From Pontiella desulfatans (GTDB lineage: Bacteria; Verrucomicrobiota; Kiritimatiellia; Kiritimatiellales; Pontiellaceae), in assembly GCF_900890425.1 (NCBI RefSeq), contig NZ_CAAHFG010000001.1:558001-622000 (forward strand): a DNA stretch of 64,000 bases, read 5' to 3'. Below the pieces are notes generated by a model. That model had not been told where the DNA came from. It was given only the letters and a program-made list of their open reading frames with translations, and made no database searches. The position numbers and the translations under genes were made by a program. Shown piece after piece: positions 45,420-53,496 of the stretch (its first letter is position 1; every line of letters begins with the position of its first letter).

Positions 45420-46609
45420 TCATCGTCGCCCCTTAATCAGCTGGTCGACATTAAAGCCGGTTTTGCGATCGAGCATGAAATAAACCGCCCTGGCAATCTT
45501 GGCTGCGATAATAGCGTTGGCCGTGTGCTTGCCCTTCTTGCGCTCGAGTTTCTGGTAGTAGGCATTGAGTTTCGGGTCGGCACGTTTACCAAGAATAGCG
45601 GCCTGCATGAAAGCCCACTTTAAATATGGATTACCCATCTTACGCCCTTTGCCGCCAAAGTCCTTGCCGCCGCTTTCATTAGTCCCGCAAACCAGGCGGC
45701 AATAACTGATGTAATCCTTCACCGTAGGAAAACGTTTAATATCGATCGTTTCGTAAATAATCGTGAGAGCCAGAATCTTTCCGATGCCCGACGCTGTGCG
45801 AATCAACCGATAATCCTGTTGCTGAAAATCCCGGGCATGCTTTTCGATGCGCTGCTCCATTTTAAGAATAATCTCATCGTAGCTTTCAATAATGAACAGT
45901 TCAGCTTCACTCGTAAACGAATCCACCGGATTATCAAAACTCGCCCGCACGCCTTCTCTCCAGCGCTCCTTACTATTGGAGCTGATCGTCAGAGGCTGGT
46001 TGCCTGCGGCCATGACTTCGCTGGTAGAATGGCCGGTGAGTTCTGAGCGGTTTTTAACAAACTTGTTTCGACGCCTGAGCAGCTTACGCACAGGTCGCAG
46101 ATCACGGGGACAGACATAAGCCGGCGGGATCCGGTTCGTGCGCAGGCATTCGGCCAGTTCACGGCAATCCTCTTTGTCGTTCTTATGCTTATTCGCTGCG
46201 ATTGATTTCACATAGTACGCATGGGCCAGTACAAAGTTGATTCCGGCATCCTCGCAGGCATCGGCCAGCCAGAAACATACAAAGCAGCTCTCGCATGTTA
46301 CGGTCAGATCATGACGGTACGGCTCCACCAGTTTTAAGAAAAAAGCGAAGTCATTGTTTCTAATATTTCGATGCACCAGGATATTTCCCTCCTGATCCAT
46401 CACACAGATGTACATTTGTCGGGTATGCAGGTCGATTCCGCAGTTGAATTTCGTCGTTGTTTTGTAATACTTCATTCATGCCTCCTTCGATTAGTGCTAA
46501 TTGGAGACGCCATCCTCGGGTGGTCAGCCGTATTGCTTGGCCAGAGGGGGGCATCTAATTTTAGTTTAAGGAATAATCGTCCTAACTGAAGGACTTAGAT
46601 GAGTATCAA
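45369..46609 (-). mobile_element. IS110-family element next to a headless attC
   Basis: Limits are estimates from the CAGTTAG/CTAACTG inverted pair near both ends and from the point (about 46610) where attC sequence starts. The element has one transposase gene on the minus strand. The right side ends where the R'' box of the attC would be. IS110 elements of the IS1111-attC group are known to insert into integron attC sites; whether this one belongs to that group is inference. Confidence 0.5.
45420..46475 (-). CDS. IS110-family transposase
   Basis: 351 residues, start with a near-perfect GAAGGAGG box. N-terminal DEDD domain: FNCGIDLHTRQMYICVMD, TCESCFVCFWLADACEDAGI, KNDKEDCRELAECLR. The C-terminal Tnp20-type domain has LIRTASGIGKILALTIIYET and SYCRLVCGTNESGGKDFGGK, which holds the catalytic Ser region. 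Full length. Different subgroup from the fragment at 2709-2822. Confidence 0.93.
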   Translation of the reverse strand: MKYYKTTTKFNCGIDLHTRQMYICVMDQEGNILVHRNIRNNDFAFFLKLVEPYRHDLTVTCESCFVCFWLADACEDAGINFVLAHAYYVKSIAANKHKNDKEDCRELAECLRTNRIPPAYVCPRDLRPVRKLLRRRNKFVKNRSELTGHSTSEVMAAGNQPLTISSNSKERWREGVRASFDNPVDSFTSEAELFIIESYDEIILKMEQRIEKHARDFQQQDYRLIRTASGIGKILALTIIYETIDIKRFPTVKDYISYCRLVCGTNESGGKDFGGKGRKMGNPYLKWAFMQAAILGKRADPKLNAYYQKLERKKGKHTANAIIAAKIARAVYFMLDRKTGFNVDQLIKGRR

Positions 46610-46688
46610 GCTCATTGACCCTACTTGGACAACGCCCGTCGAGTCAGGCAACGATTAACCCCCAAGCGGGTCATGAGTAACGTTAGCA
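46610..46688 (+). other. attC site of cassette A, right part (R'' box displaced)
   Basis: CTCATTGACCCTACTTGGAC then AACGCCCG at the left and CCAAGCGGGTCATGAG then TAACG^TTAGCA at the right form the paired arms of an attC. GACCCTACTTGGACAACGCC is identical to the site at 48327. The R' box GTTAGCA is at 46682-46688. The R'' box is missing here and matches the TTCGAAC at 42425-42431; joined, the site would be about 86-90 bases, like the two complete ones. Confidence 0.7.
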
Positions 46689-46708
46689 GCAAATAGGAAA
46701 ACAGATCA

Positions 46709-47680
46709 TTGTTCGAACACGAAAAATTTGATGTCTACGATTATGAGGATATCCCTCTTAACGAAGATATTTACATCATGGATGAAATCTACCTCGAAGA
46801 ATATGAGGCACAGCTAGTAAAATTCTTTAGTGATGGAGAAAACTTCGACCCCGTTGGCTACATAAGCTATGCGTCTGTCAGCGCAGTTAACAGCAAGTCG
46901 GTAGAAATTTCATTAGCAGTAAATATTTGGGACAGATATCACCACGTTAATATAACTCTCCCTCGGGATCAGTTTGTTACCTGTGTCGGTTCATGGCAAA
47001 CAGATGAAAAACCACACCTTTTCGTTAAAACAGATTGGCACAACACTCTGTACCGAAGAAATTATTCGATTTTTACACTAATAGATGTCGCTGATTTTAA
47101 AAAGGGAATGGATGACGGTCTCGTTAAAAGGGATGTCCTACTTTCTTTGCGAGACCAAATCGATGAACTTGCAACGGAATATAAAAATATTTCGTTTATA
47201 TCATTTGCGGACAGCCTGATATTAAAAAGCAATTGGACTACCGCAAATTTCAGAGTTAAGCAAAAATATACATACTCTCCCGAGGTGTTCATTGAACTAT
47301 CGATAAAAATTAACGAGATCTATTCTAAAACACTTGGCTTATCGACATATGCAATCATCACTCAAGGTTCTAATGAGTATTATGACGACCCATTACTTCA
47401 TATTTCAAAATCACAAAACCACATTTGTCTTAATAGTCTTGGAACACCATTTGCGCAATTAATCGAAATAGATGCTGCGGCACGGGGTGGAGTGAGAGAA
47501 GGTTTGCATCCCAAGTCAGACCTCTACATGGATGTCCAATACTTCTATTCTCTGAATTTCAAATCTGGATTTGAGAAAAACTCAGAACCATATAACAGCT
47601 ACAAAAGTAAAATGATGTCCGAACCATCCAAATATTACTACTCAACATATGATCGGATTACCGAGAACTTAGAAAAATAA
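46709..47680 (+). CDS. Hypothetical protein of cassette 1
   Basis: 323 residues from a TTG start (46709) with TAGGAAA upstream; the next ATG would remove 20 acidic residues (FEHEKFDVYDYEDIPLNEDI). It has an acidic N-terminus, then mixed alpha/beta sequence such as VEISLAVNIWDRYHHVNITL, FISFADSLILKSNWTTANFR and STYAIITQGSNEYYDDPLLH. The FADSLILK segment and the ITQG block look like a nucleotide-cyclase or GGDEF-like core in rhythm, but I see no catalytic signature and do not assign a function. A+T-rich. Contained exactly between the cassette boundaries 46683 and 47762. Confidence 0.6.
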   Translation: MFEHEKFDVYDYEDIPLNEDIYIMDEIYLEEYEAQLVKFFSDGENFDPVGYISYASVSAVNSKSVEISLAVNIWDRYHHVNITLPRDQFVTCVGSWQTDEKPHLFVKTDWHNTLYRRNYSIFTLIDVADFKKGMDDGLVKRDVLLSLRDQIDELATEYKNISFISFADSLILKSNWTTANFRVKQKYTYSPEVFIELSIKINEIYSKTLGLSTYAIITQGSNEYYDDPLLHISKSQNHICLNSLGTPFAQLIEIDAAARGGVREGLHPKSDLYMDVQYFYSLNFKSGFEKNSEPYNSYKSKMMSEPSKYYYSTYDRITENLEK

Positions 47681-47681
47681 T

Positions 47682-47768
47682 TGCTAACCAGAACGTAGAA
47701 CCTATCGTGACAACGCCCGTTGATGAAGTTGAAGCACAATCCACTCAGGCTCACGTTTAACGTTAGGC
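47682..47768 (+). other. attC site of cassette 1
   Basis: 87 bases. R'' box TGCTAAC at 47682-47688 is the exact complement of GTTAGCA, the bases that open cassette 1 at 46682-46688. R' box GTTAGGC at 47762-47768. Internal GACAACGCCCG is shared with the other two sites. It begins one base after the stop codon of the cassette gene. Confidence 0.85.
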
Positions 47769-47772
47769 AGTG

Positions 47773-48297
47773 ATGAATATGAGTGTATTAATAGCATTAT
47801 CCATTGCATTTATAACCTTTTATTTGGTGTCTATTGTTACCAATGCAAAAAAGGTTCGTTCAGATGCAGTTAGATGGTTGAGCTGCAGCGATTTTAGATC
47901 TTCTTTCTTTATCAAATGTGATCTAACACATGAGATAGTAAAAATAGAAAGCGATCCGATTCCGGTGATAGAAAGCGTTCTTAAAGACAATAAACTTATG
48001 GTGTATAAGAATAATCATCACCTCGTTGCAACAACCGCTAATAAATTTTCATCAGTGGAGATCGCTGTGAAGGTATTTGTTTCTGACGGACATCTTATGG
48101 TTTGTATTCGAGACTCATACCATTCAAACTTGATATCTGATTATTATTTTGAGAAACACAAAAATTCTATCTCCCATCTCAGGGATCTCATTTTGGAAAC
48201 ATCATGTGGGGACTGGAAACAAGATTGGTTTGAGAGCGGGCAAAAAGAGAGATATTCAAAAGCAAGAGATTATAGAAGGCCGAGACAAAAACAGTAA
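47773..48297 (+). CDS. Membrane-anchored hypothetical protein of cassette 2
   Basis: 174 residues; the gene starts four bases after the attC end, so the leader is almost absent and no ribosome binding site is visible (a GTG at 47770 or ATG at 47779 are alternatives). One N-terminal membrane helix MSVLIALSIAFITFYLVSIV, then a soluble domain with FFIKCDLTHEIVKIESDPIP and HLVATTANKFSSVEIAVKVF, ending in a basic tail (YSKARDYRRPRQKQ). No family recognised. Confidence 0.6.
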   Translation: MNMSVLIALSIAFITFYLVSIVTNAKKVRSDAVRWLSCSDFRSSFFIKCDLTHEIVKIESDPIPVIESVLKDNKLMVYKNNHHLVATTANKFSSVEIAVKVFVSDGHLMVCIRDSYHSNLISDYYFEKHKNSISHLRDLILETSCGDWKQDWFESGQKERYSKARDYRRPRQKQ

Positions 48298-48326
48298 ATT
48301 CACTTAGTCTATGGAAAGAAAAACAG

Positions 48327-48414
48327 GCCTAACCAGATCCTTGACCCTACTTGGACAACGCCCGATTTTGAAGGCAACGTCTATTTCCCAAGCGGGTCAG
48401 GATTAACGTTCGAA
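48327..48414 (+). other. attC site of cassette 2
   Basis: 88 bases. R'' box GCCTAAC at 48327-48333 is the exact complement of GTTAGGC that opens cassette 2. Arms GATCCTTGACCCTACTTGG and CCAAGCGGGTCAGGAT pair with one bulge. R' box GTTCGAA at 48408-48414; the TTCGAATAA that follows opens cassette 3 and equals the opening of cassette A. Confidence 0.85.
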
Positions 48415-48426
48415 TAAGGAAATATC

Positions 48427-48609
48427 ATGAGTAAAAAAGCTAGAATTGCAATTGCATGGTACAAACCTGAGCAGTGGGCATTATTAAAAGCCTACTCCGT
48501 TGATAAAGAAGTGATTGAAGACACCTTTGAGGAATGGGCAGAACATGCTGACAAACAATTTGAAGGCATGGAAAAGGGGTCAGGCCGCCTAAATCGTCAT
48601 TTTGGTTGA
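48427..48609 (+). CDS. Small cassette 3 protein, 3' end probably altered
   Basis: 60 residues with an AAGGA box. MSKKARIAIAWYKPEQWALL, then KAYSVDKEVIEDTFEEWAEH looks like an ordinary small soluble protein. From about GGGGTCAGGCCGCCTAAATC (48577 onward) the DNA is of the type that precedes REP-associated transposase genes, so the last dozen residues (KGSGRLNRHFG) are probably not original. No attC follows; it seems deleted by the incoming element. Confidence 0.6.
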   Translation: MSKKARIAIAWYKPEQWALLKAYSVDKEVIEDTFEEWAEHADKQFEGMEKGSGRLNRHFG

Positions 48610-48641
48610 CGAGTGCCTATGTCTTTGCTTGAGAGCCTGGC

Positions 48642-48743
48642 ATGGCGAGAAAACCTCGAGCTGAATTTGAAGGTGCGACCTACCACGTGATGTGCCGTGG
48701 GAACCACCAGGAGCCGGTCTTTAAGGATGCAAAGGATCACTAG
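48642..48743 (+). pseudogene. REP-associated tyrosine transposase (RAYT) N-terminal remnant
   Basis: Thirty-three codons, MARKPRAEFEGATYHVMCRG then NHQEPVFKDAKD and a stop. The start is the typical RAYT/TnpA_REP beginning (P-R-x-x-x-x-G-A-x-Y-H-V-x-x-R-G-N), but the HuH and catalytic Tyr regions are absent. It marks the right edge of the integron. Confidence 0.75.
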
Positions 48744-49065
48744 CGGTTTTGGGGGCGCGCGGTGGTTGCCCGTTCGGCGGGGCAGGCGGGACGCCTGCGG
48801 TACAGCAAGTGGAGCGTAAGCGTGCGGTGGTATTTCCCCGACGGGGCAGGAAAGCCCCCGCTCCGTTGGGAGCACCCATCGATTCTTTCCATCCGGTTAT
48901 CCGGTCAAAAAGATTCGTTGATGGGAATGGGGTCGCTCGGCGGGGCAGGCGGGACGCCTGCGGTACAGCAAGCGGCACATCGGGTCTCCGTCAGCCCCGG
49001 ACGGCCGGAGCGGGGCGTTTGAACTTTCTCCATGGAAGGGAACCCGTACGGGTTTTGGGGACTCG
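48744..49065. repeat. REP-like repeats, 36-bp direct pair
   Basis: No gene. An identical 36-base segment stands at 48774-48809 and 48937-48972; its core is GGCAGGCGGGACGCCTGCGG, a perfect stem (CAGGCG/CGCCTG) followed by TACAGCAAG. A further GC hairpin lies in between. The pairing with a RAYT remnant 30 bases away fits a REP/RAYT system. Confidence 0.75.
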
Positions 49066-51639
49066 TTATTCGGAGACTTTAATTTGGATGAATTTGCGGT
49101 CTTCATCGGTTGCAACCTGCACGGCGACGGTTTCCAGATGGTCATTGGTTTCGAGGATCAGCTCGGTGAGGCCATCGCCGACACCGCGCCAGACCGCCGA
49201 GGTGAGGGCCGATGCCCAGACGGTATCGACGGACAGCCCGGTGTTGTTGCGGCGGCGATAGATGGCCACAAAGGTGGCGTTGCTTGCGGCAAGCTCCACG
49301 GCGGGTTGGTCGGCCACCAGCGGATTGAGCGCTAGGGCCCACTCCTGCCGGTTGTTGAAGCGGTCGCTGTCCGGGTTGCCGCCGAAGGTTTCGTCGGTTC
49401 CGGGTGGCGCATTGGAAAACGCTGCGTCTGCCCATAGCGCATAGGTGGTGCCAAGCGCATCCTCCACGAGGATATGATCGATGGCCGGGTCTGCGGCATT
49501 CCAAAGCAAATTCGCAGTGCGGAAGCGGAGCTTGATTTTTCCGGTGGCGGAATAGGCCGAAAGGTCTACGGTTGCCGTGGACCACGGATCGTCACTGCCG
49601 GTGTGTTGCTGCCTGCTTTTCGTCCAGACATTGGACGTCCAGGATGCTCCGTCGTGAACATCGAGGGAAAGGTGGTCGATGTATTCGCCATACATGTGGT
49701 AGTCGAATTTCATTACGGGGGCGCTCAGCCCGCTGAGATCGAAATAGGCGACCACGGAAGCGGTTTTGTATAAACCCAGGCCATGATGACCTTCGGCATA
49801 GAGATAGTAGGATCCATCGGAGGCGCCGCTTGGGCCGGATGCGGCCGTGGTTGTTCCGCCGCTGTTGACCGTCCAGTCGTAGTCGTCGTCGCGGACTTGC
49901 ACCCAGTCTCCGCTGGAGCCGTCCTCGAAGCTTTCCGCATAGGGAGGCACGATGTAGTTGATGATGGCAACGGCGGATGCGGCCGCCGAGGGTTGGGTTG
50001 CGTTGGCATTCGCCGATTTATCGCGTGCCGTTACGGTGTAGGAATAGGTGGTTCCCTGGGTGAGGTCGCTGTCCAGATAGGTGGGGCTGTTCTGCCAGCC
50101 GCTGTCGTGGGATCCGTCGGCAATGGTGGTGTTCGAGAAATAGTATTCCACTTCGTACGGATCGGACGCCGCCGCAGCCTCCATCGATAGGGCCGATGCG
50201 CCGTTGGCCGCAGGGGCGGAGGCCCACTGCATCGGGTCCGGGGCCGGTGCCTGCAGGTCCAGCGCGGCCCATAGCGCGGGATGATCCGAAAGGTCGGCCG
50301 AGACGGTGGCATATTTTCCCGACGAGGTGAAATGCGGGACGCTGCAGATGTGGTCGCGCCCGTCGGATTTCCGGTCCGGTGTGTCGAGGATTGCGGCGAC
50401 ATTGGTGTGGAGGAGGTTGAAGTCGCCGAGCATGATCAGGTTTTCGGCCTCGCCCAGCGAGCCGATGCCCAGCTCGTTGTACACATAGTCGCGGAAACGG
50501 GTTAATCCGGATTTTTCATATTCCCAGTCGTTGTCGTTAAAGTTGTAGGTGTTGTGGAAGTGGAAGAGATCAACCTCGCTTGCGCCCAGCTGGATGGCAA
50601 CGTGCTGGGCATGGCGCTCCCATTGGTCGTATTGGGGGTCGGTCTGGATCAACTCCTCGTCGGTGGAGAGGAAGGGATGCTTCGAAAGGATGGCGATGGA
50701 GGTTTGCTTGGGCGTTTCCCAGGGCCAGTAATCCGTCTCCTGGTTGACGGTGCGGAAGCGGTAGGGATAGTCGAGGAAGACCGACTGGACGGCGGTCCAG
50801 CAGTCGCCGTTGTCGACCTCCTGCAAGCAGAGGACATCCTCGCCGTTCATGAACGTGTTGCGGAAGGCCGTCAGGTTGTCCTGCGGGGTTCCTTCGCCAT
50901 CGGGGCCATACCCCCCGTGGATGTTGTAGGTCAGGATGGCGAAGTCGGCGTAGCCTCCGAGGATGGCGATGTTATCAAGCCCCAGCGCCTGGTTGTTGAC
51001 ATTGGCCGTATCGACCTGGAAGCGGAAGACGGCCTCTTCGCCGGGCCCCAGGATCTGGTCGCCAAGCAGGCTTAAATCCAGTTCCTTGTCCTCGTAGTCC
51101 GAAACGGAAGCCAGCCCGTTCAGGATGGATGTCCATCGCATCAGCAGGGTTCCGTCCGGATCGGCAAGGTCGCCGCTGTCATAATAGAGTTCCAGGTTCC
51201 GGGGCGAGTTACCGTTGATGCTCGCGAAATCGAACACCACCTTGTCCAGGTGGATATTGCGCGAGGTGCCATTCGATACCGAAAAATGAATGGTGTTCTT
51301 ATCGACGCGGATGCTCATGGCGCCATCGGCGGCCGTGCTCCCGGTTTCCACGGCCGGTCCATAGGTTCCGTCGGTGGATCCCCACGTATTGCGGGCGCCA
51401 TCGCCGCCATACAGGGAACCGGAAACCTGGTCGAGATCGCTGACGGCTTCCTTCGCGGAATTCAACCAGCGGTGGGCCTGGAAGGCCGACGAAAAATCAT
51501 GCCAGCCCGCCAGCACCGCATGGTCTGCGTGCAATCCGGTCGGCAGGATGAAGCAAAGGAATCCAAGGAATACGCAGGCGGATAATTTCGAATTCCTGAT
51601 TCGTCGTCCCGTTCTTTTCACATGCGCAACACTGTTCAT
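49066..51639 (-). CDS. Secreted endonuclease/exonuclease/phosphatase-family protein
   Basis: 857 residues from ATG 51639 (MNSVAHVKRTGRR, then hydrophobic LSACVFLGFLCFILPTGLHA); an in-frame ATG 30 codons earlier gives an unlikely leader. Residues about 35-225 are a jelly-roll-like domain; about 230-455 the EEP fold with FAILTYNIHGGYG, CLQEVDNGDCW, MLGDFNLLHTN and LSDHPALWAALD (metal and His ligands). Then an FN3-like segment and a MAM/CUB-like domain (YAESFEDGSSGDWVQV). The end has the D-x-D repeat (NPDSDRFNNRQEWALALNP) and C-terminal module ending FIQIKVSE. Substrate could be DNA or a phosphoester. Confidence 0.82.
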   Translation of the reverse strand: MNSVAHVKRTGRRIRNSKLSACVFLGFLCFILPTGLHADHAVLAGWHDFSSAFQAHRWLNSAKEAVSDLDQVSGSLYGGDGARNTWGSTDGTYGPAVETGSTAADGAMSIRVDKNTIHFSVSNGTSRNIHLDKVVFDFASINGNSPRNLELYYDSGDLADPDGTLLMRWTSILNGLASVSDYEDKELDLSLLGDQILGPGEEAVFRFQVDTANVNNQALGLDNIAILGGYADFAILTYNIHGGYGPDGEGTPQDNLTAFRNTFMNGEDVLCLQEVDNGDCWTAVQSVFLDYPYRFRTVNQETDYWPWETPKQTSIAILSKHPFLSTDEELIQTDPQYDQWERHAQHVAIQLGASEVDLFHFHNTYNFNDNDWEYEKSGLTRFRDYVYNELGIGSLGEAENLIMLGDFNLLHTNVAAILDTPDRKSDGRDHICSVPHFTSSGKYATVSADLSDHPALWAALDLQAPAPDPMQWASAPAANGASALSMEAAAASDPYEVEYYFSNTTIADGSHDSGWQNSPTYLDSDLTQGTTYSYTVTARDKSANANATQPSAAASAVAIINYIVPPYAESFEDGSSGDWVQVRDDDYDWTVNSGGTTTAASGPSGASDGSYYLYAEGHHGLGLYKTASVVAYFDLSGLSAPVMKFDYHMYGEYIDHLSLDVHDGASWTSNVWTKSRQQHTGSDDPWSTATVDLSAYSATGKIKLRFRTANLLWNAADPAIDHILVEDALGTTYALWADAAFSNAPPGTDETFGGNPDSDRFNNRQEWALALNPLVADQPAVELAASNATFVAIYRRRNNTGLSVDTVWASALTSAVWRGVGDGLTELILETNDHLETVAVQVATDEDRKFIQIKVSE

Positions 51640-51747
51640 GCAGCCAAGGTAGCAGGGGCGCCTGGGTCCGGCTTGTAGGATTTTGGCATCTCTGTGTATG
51701 CCCGTCACAGGGTTGGAACGGCGGCGCAAGGCGGACGTGCGGAGCTC

Positions 51748-53496
51748 CTATCCATCGAGCCGCATGCACCTCACGGTGGCATTTTTCCGGCGGGCCCAGG
51801 GATGCGCGTTGAGATCGGAGCAGTCCGCTTGCCAAACCAGGATGCCATGCCGCCCCAAGGGCTTTGGCACCTCGAATTCGATCCCCGTTGCGCCGATGGG
51901 ATCCGCCGACACAATGCGCGCCTGAAGCGACGGGGTTGAGTGGATTTCGTTTTCGTCGAGGGCCGACCAGTTGAATTGTTTGAGTCCGTATTCCTGAATT
52001 CGGTGCGGTGGTTGCCCGGGCGCCAGCGCGCGCCCCTGGAGCAGCAGGCCGTGCTGGCCCTTCGGCAGCACCTGCACCGCCGCGCCCATCACCGGCAATG
52101 GATCGCCGGGGTGCCATTCGGTGCCGTTTTGGCCGGGCATCATCGTCAGCACATCGACCGCCAAGTCGGGGTTATCCAGTTCCACCCGGAGAATATCCAG
52201 CACAAACTGCGCGCGGACAAACAATCCGGGCAGGTTGACCAATAGCAGGTGGTCGCTTGTTCGTATTGCGTCGCGAACCGGCTCCAGCTGGCGCACCATT
52301 TCCTGAACGGAGCCGGGCTGGTTGACGATTTCGGCCTGCCGGGCCCGCAGCGCCCATGCCTGGAAGGCCACGAATGCAGCCATGGCAACGCCCAGCGGAA
52401 GCCTCCGCTTCAGCGGTTGGTTGGCCAGCACGAGCCCGATGCTTCCAGCCAGGGCCACCGATGGCAGGTAGAGATAGCGCTCGCTCAAATAGACAAAGCT
52501 GGTGGGCAGCCAGGTCAGGACGCCGAGCAGGACCAGCAACCCAAACCGCCGGTCGCGGCGAAGCAACCACCCCATGGCCGCGAGCAGTGAAAGGCCGACC
52601 GCCAAAAAGAGGGGACGATGCAGCAGGGCAACGGTTTCGGCATCGGCGAACGGCACGGTAACCTCCGCCGCCAGCAGGTTGCCGGTGTAGCTCCGCAGCT
52701 GGAGCCAAAGGTGTTGCGGAAATCCCGGGCTGAGCGGCGAAACGAGGTAGGGAGGGAGGAAGTCGCTTCCTTCGCCCCCGAGTGCCAGGTTTTTTAGAAT
52801 CAGCACCGCCATTGCGATGGCCCCGTAGGCGATGTATAGCAGCCAATCGATCCTGCGCTTTTCGACCCATGCGTCATGGACGATGAAAACCACCGGGGCA
52901 ACCACCACCAGTTCCTTGGTTGTGAGGCCAAAGATGAAACAGGGCAGCGCCCACCACGGTTTTCCGGCAAGGTGCAAGGCCAGGGCGGCCAGGAACCCGA
53001 GCGCCGCAAGCGAGTCGGTTCGTCCGGCGATATACCAGATGCATTCCGCATGCGCGGCCCAGCCGGCGAAGAGCAGGGCCGACCACAGCGCGGGCCAGCC
53101 CGCACCCAGCAACCGGAACAACACGAAACCCACCAGCATGCAGCAGGCGAGGTGGATCATGACGTTGGTCAGGGTGAGGCCAAGCGGATAGGCCGTGCCC
53201 CAAACCGCTTGATCGATGGCATACGACACGAGAACCGTTGGCCTGAAAAACCGGATGCGGCCCTCTTCCTCCATGAACCAGAGATGGTCCCAGCGGTTTT
53301 CGACGGTCATGGCCTCGATGACGGCCATGTTGCCGGCCTTCACCTGCTGGATGTTGTGAAGATAGCGGTAGTCGTCGGCCTCCAGGCGCGGGTTTTCAAG
53401 CGCCGGCCACGAGGTGGCCAGCACCACCACCGCGCAAAGCAGATGGCTGAGCCACAGGCCATGCCGACCGAGGCCGCTCAAAACCCTTCTCCCCAT
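51748..53496 (-). CDS. Multipass membrane protein, GT-C-like
   Basis: 582 residues. About ten hydrophobic helices occupy residues 15-395; the loop after the first helix holds ENPRLEADDYRYLHNIQQVK, whose adjacent acids are placed like the Asp-Asp/Glu motif in the first periplasmic loop of GT-C glycosyltransferases. Residues 400-582 are a soluble C-terminal domain (VREMVRQLEPVRDAIRTSDH, VLTMMPGQNGTEWHPGDPLP). By this plan it could be a dolichyl/undecaprenyl-phosphate-sugar mannosyltransferase-type enzyme (inference). It overlaps the upstream gene by 19 bases, so both are co-transcribed. Confidence 0.6.
   Translation of the reverse strand: MGRRVLSGLGRHGLWLSHLLCAVVVLATSWPALENPRLEADDYRYLHNIQQVKAGNMAVIEAMTVENRWDHLWFMEEEGRIRFFRPTVLVSYAIDQAVWGTAYPLGLTLTNVMIHLACCMLVGFVLFRLLGAGWPALWSALLFAGWAAHAECIWYIAGRTDSLAALGFLAALALHLAGKPWWALPCFIFGLTTKELVVVAPVVFIVHDAWVEKRRIDWLLYIAYGAIAMAVLILKNLALGGEGSDFLPPYLVSPLSPGFPQHLWLQLRSYTGNLLAAEVTVPFADAETVALLHRPLFLAVGLSLLAAMGWLLRRDRRFGLLVLLGVLTWLPTSFVYLSERYLYLPSVALAGSIGLVLANQPLKRRLPLGVAMAAFVAFQAWALRARQAEIVNQPGSVQEMVRQLEPVRDAIRTSDHLLLVNLPGLFVRAQFVLDILRVELDNPDLAVDVLTMMPGQNGTEWHPGDPLPVMGAAVQVLPKGQHGLLLQGRALAPGQPPHRIQEYGLKQFNWSALDENEIHSTPSLQARIVSADPIGATGIEFEVPKPLGRHGILVWQADCSDLNAHPWARRKNATVRCMRLDG

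Noticed and set aside
48774-48972. Two identical 36-base segments as a possible CRISPR array
   Set aside because: Only two units, 163 bases apart, with internal REP-type palindrome and a RAYT remnant nearby; no cas genes and no regular spacers.
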